Shown piece after piece: positions 33,607 to 41,550 of a stretch of DNA of 64,000 nt (positions are counted from its first letter, which is position 1; each line of letters starts with the position of its first letter). A program made the translations under genes and the position numbers. The notes under the pieces are model-generated. The model did not search any database. It saw only the letters and a list, made by a program, of their open reading frames with translations, and was not told the DNA's origin. The DNA comes from Thermohalobaculum sp039027855 (lineage in GTDB: Bacteria > Pseudomonadota > Alphaproteobacteria > Rhodobacterales > Rhodobacteraceae): assembly GCA_039027855.1 (NCBI GenBank), contig JBCCJI010000016.1:29599-93598 (forward strand), written 5' to 3'.

Positions 33607-34203
33607 TTACGCCTCCGCTCCCACAGCCTCGGCCGGCGCCTCGGAGGCCGCTGGCTTCGGGTCATCGCGCTGTGGCAGGATCTCGGCGACCTTCTTGCCG
33701 CGGCGTGCTGCAACCATCCGCGGCGAGTACTCGTCCTTCAGCCCCGCAAAGGTGGCACGCACCATGTTGTAGGGGTTCTGCGACCCGGTCGACTTTGCGA
33801 CCACGTCCTTCAGACCGAGCATCTCGAACACCGCACGGCAGGGACCGCCGGCGATGATGCCAGTACCCTCCGGCGCCGAGCGCATGACCACGCGGCCCGC
33901 ACCATGGCGGCCCTGCACGTCGTGATGCAGCGTGCGCCCTTCGCGTAGCGGCACACGGATCATCGTGCGCTTGGCCTCCTCAGTGGCTTTGCGGATCGCC
34001 TCCGGCACCTCCTTGGCTTTGCCCGAGCCGAAGCCCACGCGGCCCTTCTGGTCGCCCACGACGACGAGCGCCGCGAAGCCAAAGCGCTTGCCGCCCTTCA
34101 CCGTCTTCGAGACGCGGTTGATCGCAACGAGGCGGTCCTGGAACTCCGGATCGCGGTCGTCATCCCGGCCGCGCCGGTCGCGTCGTCCTTCACGTTCAGC
34201 CAT
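33607..34203 (-). CDS. rpsE: 30S ribosomal protein S5
   Basis: A 198-residue S5, which shapes the mRNA entry channel and affects accuracy. The double-stranded-RNA-binding-like part shows RLVAINRVSKTVKGGKRFGF and the S5 C-terminal domain shows RVVMRSAPEGTGIIAGGPCR. Basic N-terminal and Ala-rich C-terminal tails make it longer than the 167-residue E. coli protein. Spacing to rplR is 10 bp. Confidence 0.97.
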   Translation of the reverse strand: MAEREGRRDRRGRDDDRDPEFQDRLVAINRVSKTVKGGKRFGFAALVVVGDQKGRVGFGSGKAKEVPEAIRKATEEAKRTMIRVPLREGRTLHHDVQGRHGAGRVVMRSAPEGTGIIAGGPCRAVFEMLGLKDVVAKSTGSQNPYNMVRATFAGLKDEYSPRMVAARRGKKVAEILPQRDDPKPAASEAPAEAVGAEA

Positions 34204-34213
34204 CAGGCCCTCC

Positions 34214-34573
34214 TCAGAACTTCAGACCGCCCTCACGGGCGGCATCGGCGAGCGCCTTCACCTTCCCATGGAAGATGAAGCCGCCACGGTCAAAATACAC
34301 ATCGCCGATCTCGGCCTTCTTGGCCCGCTCGGCGATCGCCGCGCCGACCTTGCCCGCCGCCTCGACATTGTTCTTGCCGATCACGCCGAGCCCGGGCTCC
34401 AGCGACGAGGCGGCGCAGAGCGTGCGGCCCTGCACATCGTCGATGATCTGCACCGAAATGTTCTTCGACGAGCGGTGCACCGACATGCGCAGCTTGCCGG
34501 CCGCGCCCTTCTTCAGCTTGTTGCGCACGCGCAGGCGGCGCTTGACGAACAGCTCTCGCTTGGAAAGTGCCAT
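34214..34573 (-). CDS. rplR: 50S ribosomal protein L18
   Basis: A 119-residue 5S rRNA-binding protein of the central protuberance. Conserved stretches are RRRLRVRNKLK-like basic start, RLSVHRSSKNI-like strand (here LRMSVHRSSKNISVQIID), and GFIFHGKVKALADAAREGGL. It sits 12 bp after rplF and 10 bp before rpsE in the usual spc order. Confidence 0.97.
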   Translation of the reverse strand: MALSKRELFVKRRLRVRNKLKKGAAGKLRMSVHRSSKNISVQIIDDVQGRTLCAASSLEPGLGVIGKNNVEAAGKVGAAIAERAKKAEIGDVYFDRGGFIFHGKVKALADAAREGGLKF

Positions 34574-34585
34574 GGTTCGCGCCCC

Positions 34586-35119
34586 TTACTTTTTCTTGCC
34601 TTCCTTGCGGAAGATGAACTCGCCCTTGTAGCGGATCCCCTTGCCCTTGTAGGGCTCGGGCCGGCGCCAGTCGCGGATCTTGGCCGCCGTCTCACCCACG
34701 ACCTGGGCGTCTGAGCCCTTGATCACGATCTCGGTCGGCTTAGGGCAGGCGATGTCGATGCCGTCCGGCACGTCGAAAATGACGTCATGGCTGTAGCCAA
34801 GCGCCATCTTGAGCTGCTTGCCCTGCATCTGTGCGCGGTAGCCGACGCCAACCAGCTCAAGCTCCTTGGTGAAGCCTTCGGACAGACCCTGCGCCATGTT
34901 CGCGATCACGGTCCGCGTCATGCCCCATTGCTGCTTGGCGCGCTTGGTGGGCGCGTTCGGTTTGACGACGATCGCGCCGTCTTCCAGCGCCACCGACACG
35001 TCGTTATCGGCGGTGAAGGTCTGGGCCGATTTGGCGCCCTTCACCGTGACCGTCTGGCCCTCGATCTTGAACTCGACGCCCTTGGGCGCAGGGACGGGCC
35101 TCTTGCCAATGCGTGACAT
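34586..35119 (-). CDS. rplF: 50S ribosomal protein L6
   Basis: A 177-residue L6, made of two similar alpha/beta domains near the sarcin-ricin loop. It starts MSRIGKRPVPAPKGVEFKIE and has the signature PEPYKGKGIRYKGE near the C-terminus. The ATG has a GGAGGGA box upstream. It lies 9 bp after rpsH. Confidence 0.97.
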   Translation of the reverse strand: MSRIGKRPVPAPKGVEFKIEGQTVTVKGAKSAQTFTADNDVSVALEDGAIVVKPNAPTKRAKQQWGMTRTVIANMAQGLSEGFTKELELVGVGYRAQMQGKQLKMALGYSHDVIFDVPDGIDIACPKPTEIVIKGSDAQVVGETAAKIRDWRRPEPYKGKGIRYKGEFIFRKEGKKK

Positions 35120-35128
35120 GATCCCTCC

Positions 35129-35527
35129 TCAGAACACGGTGCAGAGCACTTCGCCGCCGACATTCTCGGCGCGAGCGCGGTGGTCGGTCATCACGCCGCG
35201 GTTGGTCGACATGATCGCGACGCCAAGACCGTTGCGGACCTGCGGGATGGCGTTTGAGCCGCTGTAGCTGCGGCGGCCGGGGGTCGAGATGCGCTTCAGT
35301 TCCTTGATGGCCGGCTGGCCTTCGAAGTACTTCAGCTCGATCTCGAAGACCGGCTTGTGCGGCTCGGGCTCCGAACGCTCATAGCCGCGGATATAGCCTT
35401 CCTCGACCAGCACATCGAGCACCCAGCCACGCAGCTTCGATGCGGGCGAGGTGACCTTCTGCTTGTTGCGAAGCTGGGCGTTGCGGATGCGGGTCAGCAT
35501 ATCGCCGAGCGGATCATTCATGCTCAT
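35129..35527 (-). CDS. rpsH: 30S ribosomal protein S8
   Basis: A 132-residue primary 16S rRNA-binding protein; in E. coli it also represses the spc operon by binding its mRNA. It begins MSMNDPLGDMLTRIRNAQLR and ends with STNRGVMTDHRARAENVGGE. An ATG two codons later (35521) is the alternative start. The upstream GAGGG favours 35527. It follows rpsN by 10 bp. Confidence 0.97.
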   Translation of the reverse strand: MSMNDPLGDMLTRIRNAQLRNKQKVTSPASKLRGWVLDVLVEEGYIRGYERSEPEPHKPVFEIELKYFEGQPAIKELKRISTPGRRSYSGSNAIPQVRNGLGVAIMSTNRGVMTDHRARAENVGGEVLCTVF

Positions 35528-35537
35528 CTGCGTGCCC

Positions 35538-35843
35538 TCACCAGCTTGACTTGACCATGCCCGGCACCTGGCCGACCGAGGCCAGATCCCTGAGCGCGAT
35601 ACGGCTCATGCGAAGCTTGCGATAATAGGCCTTCGGGCGGCCTGTCACCTCGCAGCGGTTGTGCAGCCGCGTCGGCGAGGAGTTGCGCGGCAGTTTCGCA
35701 AGCTTCAGCCTCGCCTTGAACCGCTCCTCCATTGACCGATCGTCATCCTTGGCGATCTCCTTCAGGGCGTTCCGCTTGGCAGCGTACCTGGCGACCAGCT
35801 TCTTGCGCTTCTTCTCGCGCTCGACCATCGATACCTTGGCCAT
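35538..35843 (-). CDS. rpsN: 30S ribosomal protein S14, zinc-free type
   Basis: A 101-residue S14 of the long, cysteine-poor class. It has RLHNRCEVTGRPKAYYRKL, with a single Cys, instead of the CxxC pairs of the zinc-binding 61-residue form, so it does not depend on zinc. The helical Lys/Arg-rich N-terminus packs into the 30S head. It lies between rplE and rpsH, 10 bp before the latter. Confidence 0.97.
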   Translation of the reverse strand: MAKVSMVEREKKRKKLVARYAAKRNALKEIAKDDDRSMEERFKARLKLAKLPRNSSPTRLHNRCEVTGRPKAYYRKLRMSRIALRDLASVGQVPGMVKSSW

Positions 35844-35860
35844 GTCCGATCTCCCCGCGC

Positions 35861-36421
35861 TCAGTTCCGGAAGGGCATGTTGAAATGCTTCAACAATGCC
35901 TTCGCTTCGGCGTCAGTGCGCGCCGTGGTGCAGATGATGATGTCCATCCCCCACATCTGATCGATCTTGTCATAATCGATCTCGGGGAAGACGATGTGCT
36001 CGCGGATGCCCATGGCGTAGTTGCCGCGACCGTCGAAGCTTTTGCCATTCACGCCGCGGAAGTCGCGGATGCGCGGCATGGCGACGGTCACCAGGCGATC
36101 CATGAAGTCGTACATGCGGTCGCGGCGCAGCGTGACCTTGACGCCAAGCGGCATCTCCTCACGCACCTTAAAGCCGGCGATGGACTTCTTGGCCTTCGTG
36201 ATCACCGGCTTCTGAGCCGCAATCCTCATCAGGTCGTCATGCGCGGCCTTGATCTTCTTGCTGTCACCGACTGCCTCGCCGACACCCATATTGAGCACGA
36301 TCTTGTCGAGCGCCGGGATCATCATGTCGTTCTTGTAGCCGAACTCTTCCTTCATCGCCGGCTTGACCGTGTCGCGGTAATGAAGGCGCAGGCGCGGGAC
36401 GTATTGCGAACCGTCAGCCAT
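35861..36421 (-). CDS. rplE: 50S ribosomal protein L5
   Basis: A 186-residue 5S rRNA-binding protein. Conserved parts are MIPALDKIVLNMGVGEAVGD, KSIAGFKVREEMPLGVKVTL and DMIFVFPEI-type C-terminal region (here EHIVFPEIDYDKIDQMWGMD). The start overlaps the rplX stop by eight bases. rpsN begins 17 bp later. Confidence 0.97.
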   Translation of the reverse strand: MADGSQYVPRLRLHYRDTVKPAMKEEFGYKNDMMIPALDKIVLNMGVGEAVGDSKKIKAAHDDLMRIAAQKPVITKAKKSIAGFKVREEMPLGVKVTLRRDRMYDFMDRLVTVAMPRIRDFRGVNGKSFDGRGNYAMGIREHIVFPEIDYDKIDQMWGMDIIICTTARTDAEAKALLKHFNMPFRN

Positions 36422-36731
36422 CGATCACCTCCCCTGACTTCTTGGCATAGCGAACCTTGGTGCCGTCGTCCTGGAAGCGGAAGCCGACCCGGGTTGGCCC
36501 GCCCTCTTTCGGGTCGATCAACGCCAGGTTCGAGATCTGGATCGGCGCTTCCTTCGGGATGCGGCCGCCCTGGCTTCCCTGGCTCGGGCGGGTGTGGCGC
36601 ACGACCATGTTGATGCCGGAGACCACGGCGCGGTTCTCCTTGGGCATCACCAGCGTGATCTCGCCTTCCTTGCCTTTATCGCGGCCGCTCAGGACCACGA
36701 CCTTGTCGCCCTTCTTCAGCTTGGCCGCCAT
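36414..36731 (-). CDS. rplX: 50S ribosomal protein L24
   Basis: A 105-residue assembly-initiator protein with an N-terminal KOW motif, KKGDKVVVLSGRDKGKEGEI, and the following MVVRHTRPSQGSQGG loop. The ATG at 36731 overlaps the rplN stop (TGATG). A GTG one codon upstream is an alternative. Confidence 0.96.
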   Translation of the reverse strand: MAAKLKKGDKVVVLSGRDKGKEGEITLVMPKENRAVVSGINMVVRHTRPSQGSQGGRIPKEAPIQISNLALIDPKEGGPTRVGFRFQDDGTKVRYAKKSGEVIDG

Positions 36732-37099
36732 CACAGCACCTCCGGCGCGAGCGAGATGATCTTCATGAAGTTCTTCGCGCGCAGCTCACGCACCACGGGG
36801 CCGAATATACGGGTCCCGACCGGCTCGAGGTTGTTGTTGAGGATGACGGCCGCGTTACGGTCGAAGCGAATAACCGTCCCGTCATCGCGGAACACTTCCT
36901 TGGCGGTGCGCACGACGACAGCCTTGCGGACGTCGCCCTTTTTGACGCGGCCGCGCGGAATCGCTTCCTTCACCGACACGACGATGATGTCGCCGACGCT
37001 CGCATACTTCCGCTTCGCACCGCCCAGCACCTTGATGCACTGAACCAGGCGCGCGCCGGAGTTGTCCGCGACGTCCAGATTGGATTGCATCTGGATCAT
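36731..37099 (-). CDS. rplN: 50S ribosomal protein L14
   Basis: A 122-residue beta-barrel protein at the subunit interface. The start MIQMQSNLDVADNSGARLVQ and the segment RNAAVILNNNLEPVGTRIFG are near-invariant. It lies 78 bp after rpsQ and shares its stop with the rplX start. Confidence 0.97.
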   Translation of the reverse strand: MIQMQSNLDVADNSGARLVQCIKVLGGAKRKYASVGDIIVVSVKEAIPRGRVKKGDVRKAVVVRTAKEVFRDDGTVIRFDRNAAVILNNNLEPVGTRIFGPVVRELRAKNFMKIISLAPEVL

Positions 37100-37177
37100 T
37101 GAGGCTCTCCCGACCTGCAGGGGCCCGCGCCAGTCGCGGTACCTGCGGTTTCGACGAACCGGGGGATGTCAGGGAGG

Positions 37178-37414
37178 TCAGCCGACCTTCTCGACAACCT
37201 CCCAGCGTTTGGTTTTGCTGACCGGCGCACATTCCTGGATACGCACCGTCTCGCCCACCTTGTAGGCGTCGTTGGCGTCATGGGCGCGATACTTCTTGGT
37301 GCGCTTGACGGTCTTTTTCATCAGTGGGTGGGTGAAGCGACGCTCCACCAGCACGGTCACGGTCTGGGCGTTCTGGTCGCTGACGACCGTGCCCTGCAGG
37401 ATACGCTTTGGCAT
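37178..37414 (-). CDS. rpsQ: 30S ribosomal protein S17
   Basis: A 78-residue OB-fold protein binding the 5' domain of 16S rRNA. MPKRILQGTVVSDQNAQTVT and the ECAPVSKTKRWEVVE region near the C-terminus are typical. It begins one base after the rpmC stop codon. Confidence 0.97.
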   Translation of the reverse strand: MPKRILQGTVVSDQNAQTVTVLVERRFTHPLMKKTVKRTKKYRAHDANDAYKVGETVRIQECAPVSKTKRWEVVEKVG

Positions 37415-37415
37415 C

Positions 37416-37649
37416 TCAGTTATCCCCCGCGCCGGCAGCGGCCCCAGCGCCTGCGGCTGCTTCTGCGGCCTTCTCGTTCAGGATGGTCTTCACCCGCGCC
37501 ACGTCGCGGCGCACGACGCGCACACGACCAGTGTTTTCAAGCTGACCCGTGGCCGCCTGAAAGCGCAGATTGAACGCTTCCTTGCGCAGCGCCTCGAGCT
37601 GATCGCGCAGCTCATCCGGCGTCTTGCCTCTCAATTCTTCGGCGTCCAT
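37416..37649 (-). CDS. rpmC: 50S ribosomal protein L29
   Basis: A 77-residue two-helix protein at the exit tunnel, where it contacts trigger factor and SRP. ELRGKTPDELRDQLEALRKE and EAFNLRFQAATGQLENTGRV are the family core. The last about 12 residues are an Ala/Gly tail. An unusual 198-bp spacer separates it from rplP upstream. Confidence 0.95.
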   Translation of the reverse strand: MDAEELRGKTPDELRDQLEALRKEAFNLRFQAATGQLENTGRVRVVRRDVARVKTILNEKAAEAAAGAGAAAGAGDN

Positions 37650-37770
37650 CGCCCAGCGTCCTCGTCTCTCACAAACACCGGATGGCCCCGACCCATTGCG
37701 GCAGGGTGACCAACAACCCGGTGGATTCCTTAGGTGGCGAGGCTCGTACGCCCATCACCCCCAATGCGCA

Positions 37771-37795
37771 AGCCCCCGACACCGAGTCGGGGGCT
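37771..37795. repeat. Hairpin in the rplP-rpmC spacer
   Basis: A perfect 10-bp stem, AGCCCCCGAC at 37771-37780 and GTCGGGGGCT at 37786-37795, with a 5-nt loop. On the minus strand only a short TTG follows, so it looks like an attenuator or mRNA processing/stability hairpin rather than a full terminator. The rest of the 198-bp spacer holds no gene. Confidence 0.75.
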
Positions 37796-37847
37796 CGAAT
37801 TTCGCCGCCTCTCGCACGCTCTGACGCGCGGCGGGGTTCAGACCGCG

Positions 37848-38261
37848 TTACCAGTCTTCCTTGGTGACCACGCGGGTCTGTACCGGCAGCTTCATCGCCG
37901 CCAGACGCAAGGCCTCGCGAGCGATCGGCTCAGCCACGCCGTCGATCTCAAACATGACACGGCCGGGCTTAACCTTGGCCGCCCAGTACTCGACCGAACC
38001 CTTGCCCTTACCCATGCGAACCTCGGTCGGCTTTTGCGTGACCGGAACGTCCGGGAAGATGCGGATCCACACCCGGCCCTGACGCTTCATGTGGCGCGTC
38101 ATGGTCCGGCGAGCGGCCTCGATCTGGCGTGCAGTGACCCGCTCGGGCGTGACGGCCTTCAGACCGTATGAGCCAAAGTTCAGGTCAAACCCGCCCTTCG
38201 CCTCGCCCTTGATGCGGCCCTTGTGCTGCTTGCGAAATTTCGTGCGCTTCGGCGACAGCAT
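37848..38261 (-). CDS. rplP: 50S ribosomal protein L16
   Basis: A 137-residue L16, close to the A-site tRNA elbow. MLSPKRTKFRKQHKGRIKGE, the GLKAVTPERVTARQIEAARR segment and MGKGKGSVEYWAAKVKPGRV are diagnostic. It follows rpsC by 22 bp and is followed by a long spacer with a hairpin. Confidence 0.97.
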   Translation of the reverse strand: MLSPKRTKFRKQHKGRIKGEAKGGFDLNFGSYGLKAVTPERVTARQIEAARRTMTRHMKRQGRVWIRIFPDVPVTQKPTEVRMGKGKGSVEYWAAKVKPGRVMFEIDGVAEPIAREALRLAAMKLPVQTRVVTKEDW

Positions 38262-38283
38262 TGTTCTTTCTCCTCAGGCGGCC

Positions 38284-39006
38284 TCAGCGGTCACGGTCGC
38301 GGCGCTGACGCCCGCCACCACCACCGGCGCCACTTTCCTGACGCTCCTGCTCCAGCCGGTCGCGGGCCGACGGATCATGCTCCAGGATCTCGCCCTTAAA
38401 GATCCAGACCTTGACTCCGATGATCCCGTAAGCGGTCTTCGCCTCGGCCAGCGCATAGTCGATATCGGCGCGCAGCGTGTGCAGCGGCACACGGCCCTCG
38501 CGATACCACTCGGTCCGCGCGATCTCTGCCCCGCCGAGACGCCCGGCACAGTTGATCCGGACACCCTGCCCGCCCATGCGCATGGTGTTCTGCACCGCGC
38601 GCTTCATGGCGCGGCGGAAACCGACGCGGCGCTCCAGCTGCTGGCAGATATTCTCCGCCACCAGCTGCGCGTCGAGCTCCGGCCGGCGGATCTCCACGAT
38701 GTTCAAGTGCAGCTCGCTATCGGTCAGCGACGCCACCTTCTGGCGCAGCTTCTCGATATCGGCGCCCTTCTTGCCGATGATCACGCCCGGACGCGCCGTG
38801 TGGATCGTCACCCGGCACTTGCGGTGCGGACGCTCGATCAGAACGCGGCTGATGCCGGCCTGGCCGCATTCCTTCTTGATGAAGTCGCGGATCCTCAGAT
38901 CCTCGTGCAGCAGCTTGCCGTACTCAGCCCCATCGGCGAACCAGCGGCTGTCCCAGGTACGGTTGATGCCGACGCGCAGGCCGACCGGATTGACCTTATG
39001 ACCCAT
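38284..39006 (-). CDS. rpsC: 30S ribosomal protein S3
   Basis: A 240-residue S3 lining the mRNA entry pore, with helicase-like function. It starts MGHKVNPVGLRVGINRTWDS, has the KH-domain loop VIIGKKGADIEKLRQKV, and ends in a Gly/Arg/Gln-rich tail. The start is fixed by the conserved N-terminus, and the ATG overlaps the rplV stop by one base (TGATG). A longer open frame upstream is a shadow of rplV. Confidence 0.97.
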   Translation of the reverse strand: MGHKVNPVGLRVGINRTWDSRWFADGAEYGKLLHEDLRIRDFIKKECGQAGISRVLIERPHRKCRVTIHTARPGVIIGKKGADIEKLRQKVASLTDSELHLNIVEIRRPELDAQLVAENICQQLERRVGFRRAMKRAVQNTMRMGGQGVRINCAGRLGGAEIARTEWYREGRVPLHTLRADIDYALAEAKTAYGIIGVKVWIFKGEILEHDPSARDRLEQERQESGAGGGGGRQRRDRDR

Positions 39007-39386
39007 CAGGCCTGCTCCTCTACCTGCCGGACCTTGATCGTGATCTGGGCGAACGGCTTCTGGATGCGGCCGAAACGGCCGCGACCGCGCGGGCGACCGC
39101 GCTTCAGTACCAGGTTCTTGCCGACCCATGCCTCAGCCACCACCAGCTCATCGACATCGAGCCCGTGGTTGTTCTCCGCATTCGCAATCGCCGACTGCAG
39201 CGTTTTCTTCACGTCGATGGCCACCCGCTTCTTCGAGAACGTGAGCGCAGCCAGCGCCTTATCCACCGGCATGCCGCGGATGAGGCCCGCCACCAGATTC
39301 AGCTTCTGCGGCGAAGTCTTCAGCATGCGGTTCATGGCCATCGCCTCGTTCTCGGCGACGCGGCGCGGGTTCTTGTCCTTGCCCAT
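39006..39386 (-). CDS. rplV: 50S ribosomal protein L22
   Basis: A 126-residue L22, whose beta-hairpin reaches into the exit tunnel. Core elements are SPQKLNLVAGLIRGMPVDKA, and the hairpin region around KRGRPRGRGRFGRIQKPFAQ. Neither obvious truncation nor a macrolide-type hairpin deletion is visible. It lies 6 bp after rpsS. Confidence 0.96.
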   Translation of the reverse strand: MGKDKNPRRVAENEAMAMNRMLKTSPQKLNLVAGLIRGMPVDKALAALTFSKKRVAIDVKKTLQSAIANAENNHGLDVDELVVAEAWVGKNLVLKRGRPRGRGRFGRIQKPFAQITIKVRQVEEQA

Positions 39387-39392
39387 CTCCGA

Positions 39393-39671
39393 TTACCTCC
39401 GCTTGGCCTTCTTATCGGCCATATGACCGTAATAGGCGCGCGTCGGCGAGAACTCGCCGAACTTGTGCCCGATCATGTCCTCGCTCACCGAGACGGGGAC
39501 ATGCTTCTTGCCGTTGTGCACGCCGAATGTCAGGCCCACGAACTGCGGCAGAATGGTCGAGCGGCGCGACCAGATCTTGATGACGTCGTTACGGCCCGAG
39601 TCGCGGCTCTTCTGTGCTTTCTTCAGCACATAGCTGTCGACGAACGGACCCTTCCAGACGGAACGAGGCAT
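39393..39671 (-). CDS. rpsS: 30S ribosomal protein S19
   Basis: A 92-residue S19 in the 30S head, contacting S13. MPRSVWKGPFVDSYVLKKAQ, IKIWSRRSTILPQFVGLTFG and HKFGEFSPTRAYYGH are typical. It lies 12 bp after rplB. Confidence 0.97.
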   Translation of the reverse strand: MPRSVWKGPFVDSYVLKKAQKSRDSGRNDVIKIWSRRSTILPQFVGLTFGVHNGKKHVPVSVSEDMIGHKFGEFSPTRAYYGHMADKKAKRR

Positions 39672-39683
39672 CTCCGTCTCTCC

Positions 39684-40517
39684 TTACTTACGGCGCGCGT
39701 GGCGCGAGCGCACGATCAACTTGTCGGTACCCTTGTTCTTGCGGGTTTTGCGGCCCTTGGTGGGCTTGCCCCAGGGGGTCACCGGGTGACGGCCACCCGA
39801 GGTGCGCCCCTCACCACCACCATGCGGGTGGTCGATCGGGTTCATCGCGACACCGCGAACGGCAGGACGCTTGCCCATATGGCGGGTGCGCCCGGCCTTG
39901 CCGAAGTTCTGGTTCGAATGGTCGGGGTTCGAGACCGCGCCCACCGTCGCCACGCATTCCTGGCGCACCATGCGCAGCTCACCAGAGCTGAGCCGGATCT
40001 GTGCATAACCGCCATCGCGGCCGACGAATTGCGCGTAGTTGCCGGCCGCACGGGCGATCTGCCCGCCCTTACCCGGCTTCATCTCGATATTGTGCACGAT
40101 CGTCCCGATCGGCATGCCCGCAAAGGGCATCGAGTTGCCCGGCTTGATATCGACCTTGGCCCCCGCGATCACCGTGTCGCCGACGCTGAGGCGCTGCGGC
40201 GCGAGGATATAGGCCTTCTCGCCGTCCTCGTATTTGATGAGCGCGATGAAAGCCGTGCGATTAGGATCATACTCGATCCGCTCCACCGTCGCCGCCATGT
40301 CACGCTTGGTCCGCTTGAAGTCGACGACGCGATAGAGCCGCTTGGCCCCACCGCCGATCCGACGCGCCGTGATCCGTCCGGTATTGTTGCGCCCGCCCTT
40401 TTTCGTCAGGCCCTCTGTGAGGGTCTTTTCAGGACGGCCCTTCCAAAGGTCCGAACGGTCGATCAGAACCAGCCCACGCTGGCCCGGCGTCGTCGGGTTG
40501 TATGATTTCAACGCCAT
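39684..40517 (-). CDS. rplB: 50S ribosomal protein L2
   Basis: A 277-residue L2, needed for subunit joining and peptidyl transferase. The N-terminal start MALKSYNPTTPGQRGLVLID and the C-terminal NPIDHPHGGGEGRTSGGRHP, with the functionally important His in PHGGGEGR, are intact. The upstream spacer to rplW (92 bp) is filled by a REP-like element, which is unusual for the S10 operon. Confidence 0.98.
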   Translation of the reverse strand: MALKSYNPTTPGQRGLVLIDRSDLWKGRPEKTLTEGLTKKGGRNNTGRITARRIGGGAKRLYRVVDFKRTKRDMAATVERIEYDPNRTAFIALIKYEDGEKAYILAPQRLSVGDTVIAGAKVDIKPGNSMPFAGMPIGTIVHNIEMKPGKGGQIARAAGNYAQFVGRDGGYAQIRLSSGELRMVRQECVATVGAVSNPDHSNQNFGKAGRTRHMGKRPAVRGVAMNPIDHPHGGGEGRTSGGRHPVTPWGKPTKGRKTRKNKGTDKLIVRSRHARRK

Positions 40518-40550
40518 GCTTGCTGTCTTCCGTTTTGCAGTCTCGTCCAG

Positions 40551-40610
40551 ACGGTGGGGTTGAACCCCACCCTACCGCGTTCTCCGTAGGGTGGGGTTCC
40601 AACCCACCGT
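40551..40610. repeat. REP-like palindromic element, copy 2 (after rplW)
   Basis: A 60-bp overall palindrome with end sequences ACGGTGGGG and its near-inverse. It holds hairpins at 40553-40571 (GGTGGGGTTGAACCCCACC) and 40590-40608 (GGTGGGGTTCCAACCCACC) joined by CCCTAC...GTAGGG. Its edge touches the rplW stop codon (40610-40612). Same family as the element at 27352-27406. Confidence 0.88.
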
Positions 40611-40906
40611 CAGAGCCCAGTGGTCACGTCGATGGAGTGGCCCTCTTCGAGGGTCACATAAGCCTTCTTCACTTCGTCGCGCTGGCCGAGGCGGCCGCGG
40701 AAGCGCTTAACCTTGCCCTGAGTGCGCAGCGTGTTCACCGCCTTCACCTTAACGCCGAACAGCGTCTCTACCGCTTCCTTGATCAGTGGCTTGCTCGCAG
40801 CGCGCGCGACCTCGAAGACGACGGCGTTGTTCTCCCCCGCCAATGTCGCCTTCTCCGTGATGATCGGTTTGCGGATCACCTCGTAAAGCTCTGACTTCTC
40901 GGCCAT
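40610..40906 (-). CDS. rplW: 50S ribosomal protein L23
   Basis: A 98-residue exit-tunnel protein that docks trigger factor and SRP. YEVIRKPIITEKATLAGENN and VKAVNTLRTQGKVKRFRGR are family hallmarks. The ATG at 40906 overlaps the rplD stop. A GTG one codon earlier is the alternative. The REP-like element begins at its stop codon. Confidence 0.97.
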   Translation of the reverse strand: MAEKSELYEVIRKPIITEKATLAGENNAVVFEVARAASKPLIKEAVETLFGVKVKAVNTLRTQGKVKRFRGRLGQRDEVKKAYVTLEEGHSIDVTTGL

Positions 40907-41550
40907 CACGCGCTCTCCTCAACCGACTTCGCGGCAAACCGTGCCTCAACAGCGGCGAGACCGGCCTTTGTCAGCACGAGCGTGTCGTTCTTCAGGATGT
41001 CGTAGACATTGGCCCCGGCACCCGCCAGCAGATGCACGCTGTCGAGGTTGCGCGCCGCCCGCTCGAAGTTCACATCGAACTCAGCGCCGTCGATCACCAG
41101 CGCCGACGTCCAGCCGAGCGCTTCGACCTTCTCGCGCAGGCTCTTGGTCTTGCCCTCGGCCAGCTTAGCCTCATCGAGTACCACGACCTTGCCCTCGCGC
41201 GCCTTCGCGCTCAGCGCCATCTTTAGGCCGAGTACGCGCACCTTCTTGGGCAGGTCATGCGCGTGGCTCCGCACGACCGGGCCCTTGCTAGTGCCGCCCT
41301 TGCGAAACTGGCTGACGGCGCGGTCGCCATGGCGGGCGCCGCCGGTGCCCTTCTGGCGATAGATCTTCTTCGTCGAGTAGCTGACCTCGCCACGCGACTT
41401 CGTCTTGTGGGTACCAGCCTGCTTGCGCGCGCGCTGCCAGCGCACGACGCGGTGCAGAATGTCAGCGCGTGGCTCTACCCCAAAGACGGCATCGTCCAGG
41501 TCGACCTCGCCGGCTTCACCGGCGTCGATATTGATGACGTCGATTTTCAC
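40906..41550 (-). CDS. rplD: 50S ribosomal protein L4
   Basis: A 214-residue L4 with an extended loop lining the exit tunnel (YRQKGTGGARHGDRAVSQFR region). In E. coli it represses the S10 operon. The start MKIDVINIDAGEAGEVDLDD overlaps the rplC stop by four bases (ATGA). Tunnel residues around KGTGGARHG show no macrolide-resistance change that I recognise. Confidence 0.97.
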   Translation of the reverse strand: MKIDVINIDAGEAGEVDLDDAVFGVEPRADILHRVVRWQRARKQAGTHKTKSRGEVSYSTKKIYRQKGTGGARHGDRAVSQFRKGGTSKGPVVRSHAHDLPKKVRVLGLKMALSAKAREGKVVVLDEAKLAEGKTKSLREKVEALGWTSALVIDGAEFDVNFERAARNLDSVHLLAGAGANVYDILKNDTLVLTKAGLAAVEARFAAKSVEESA

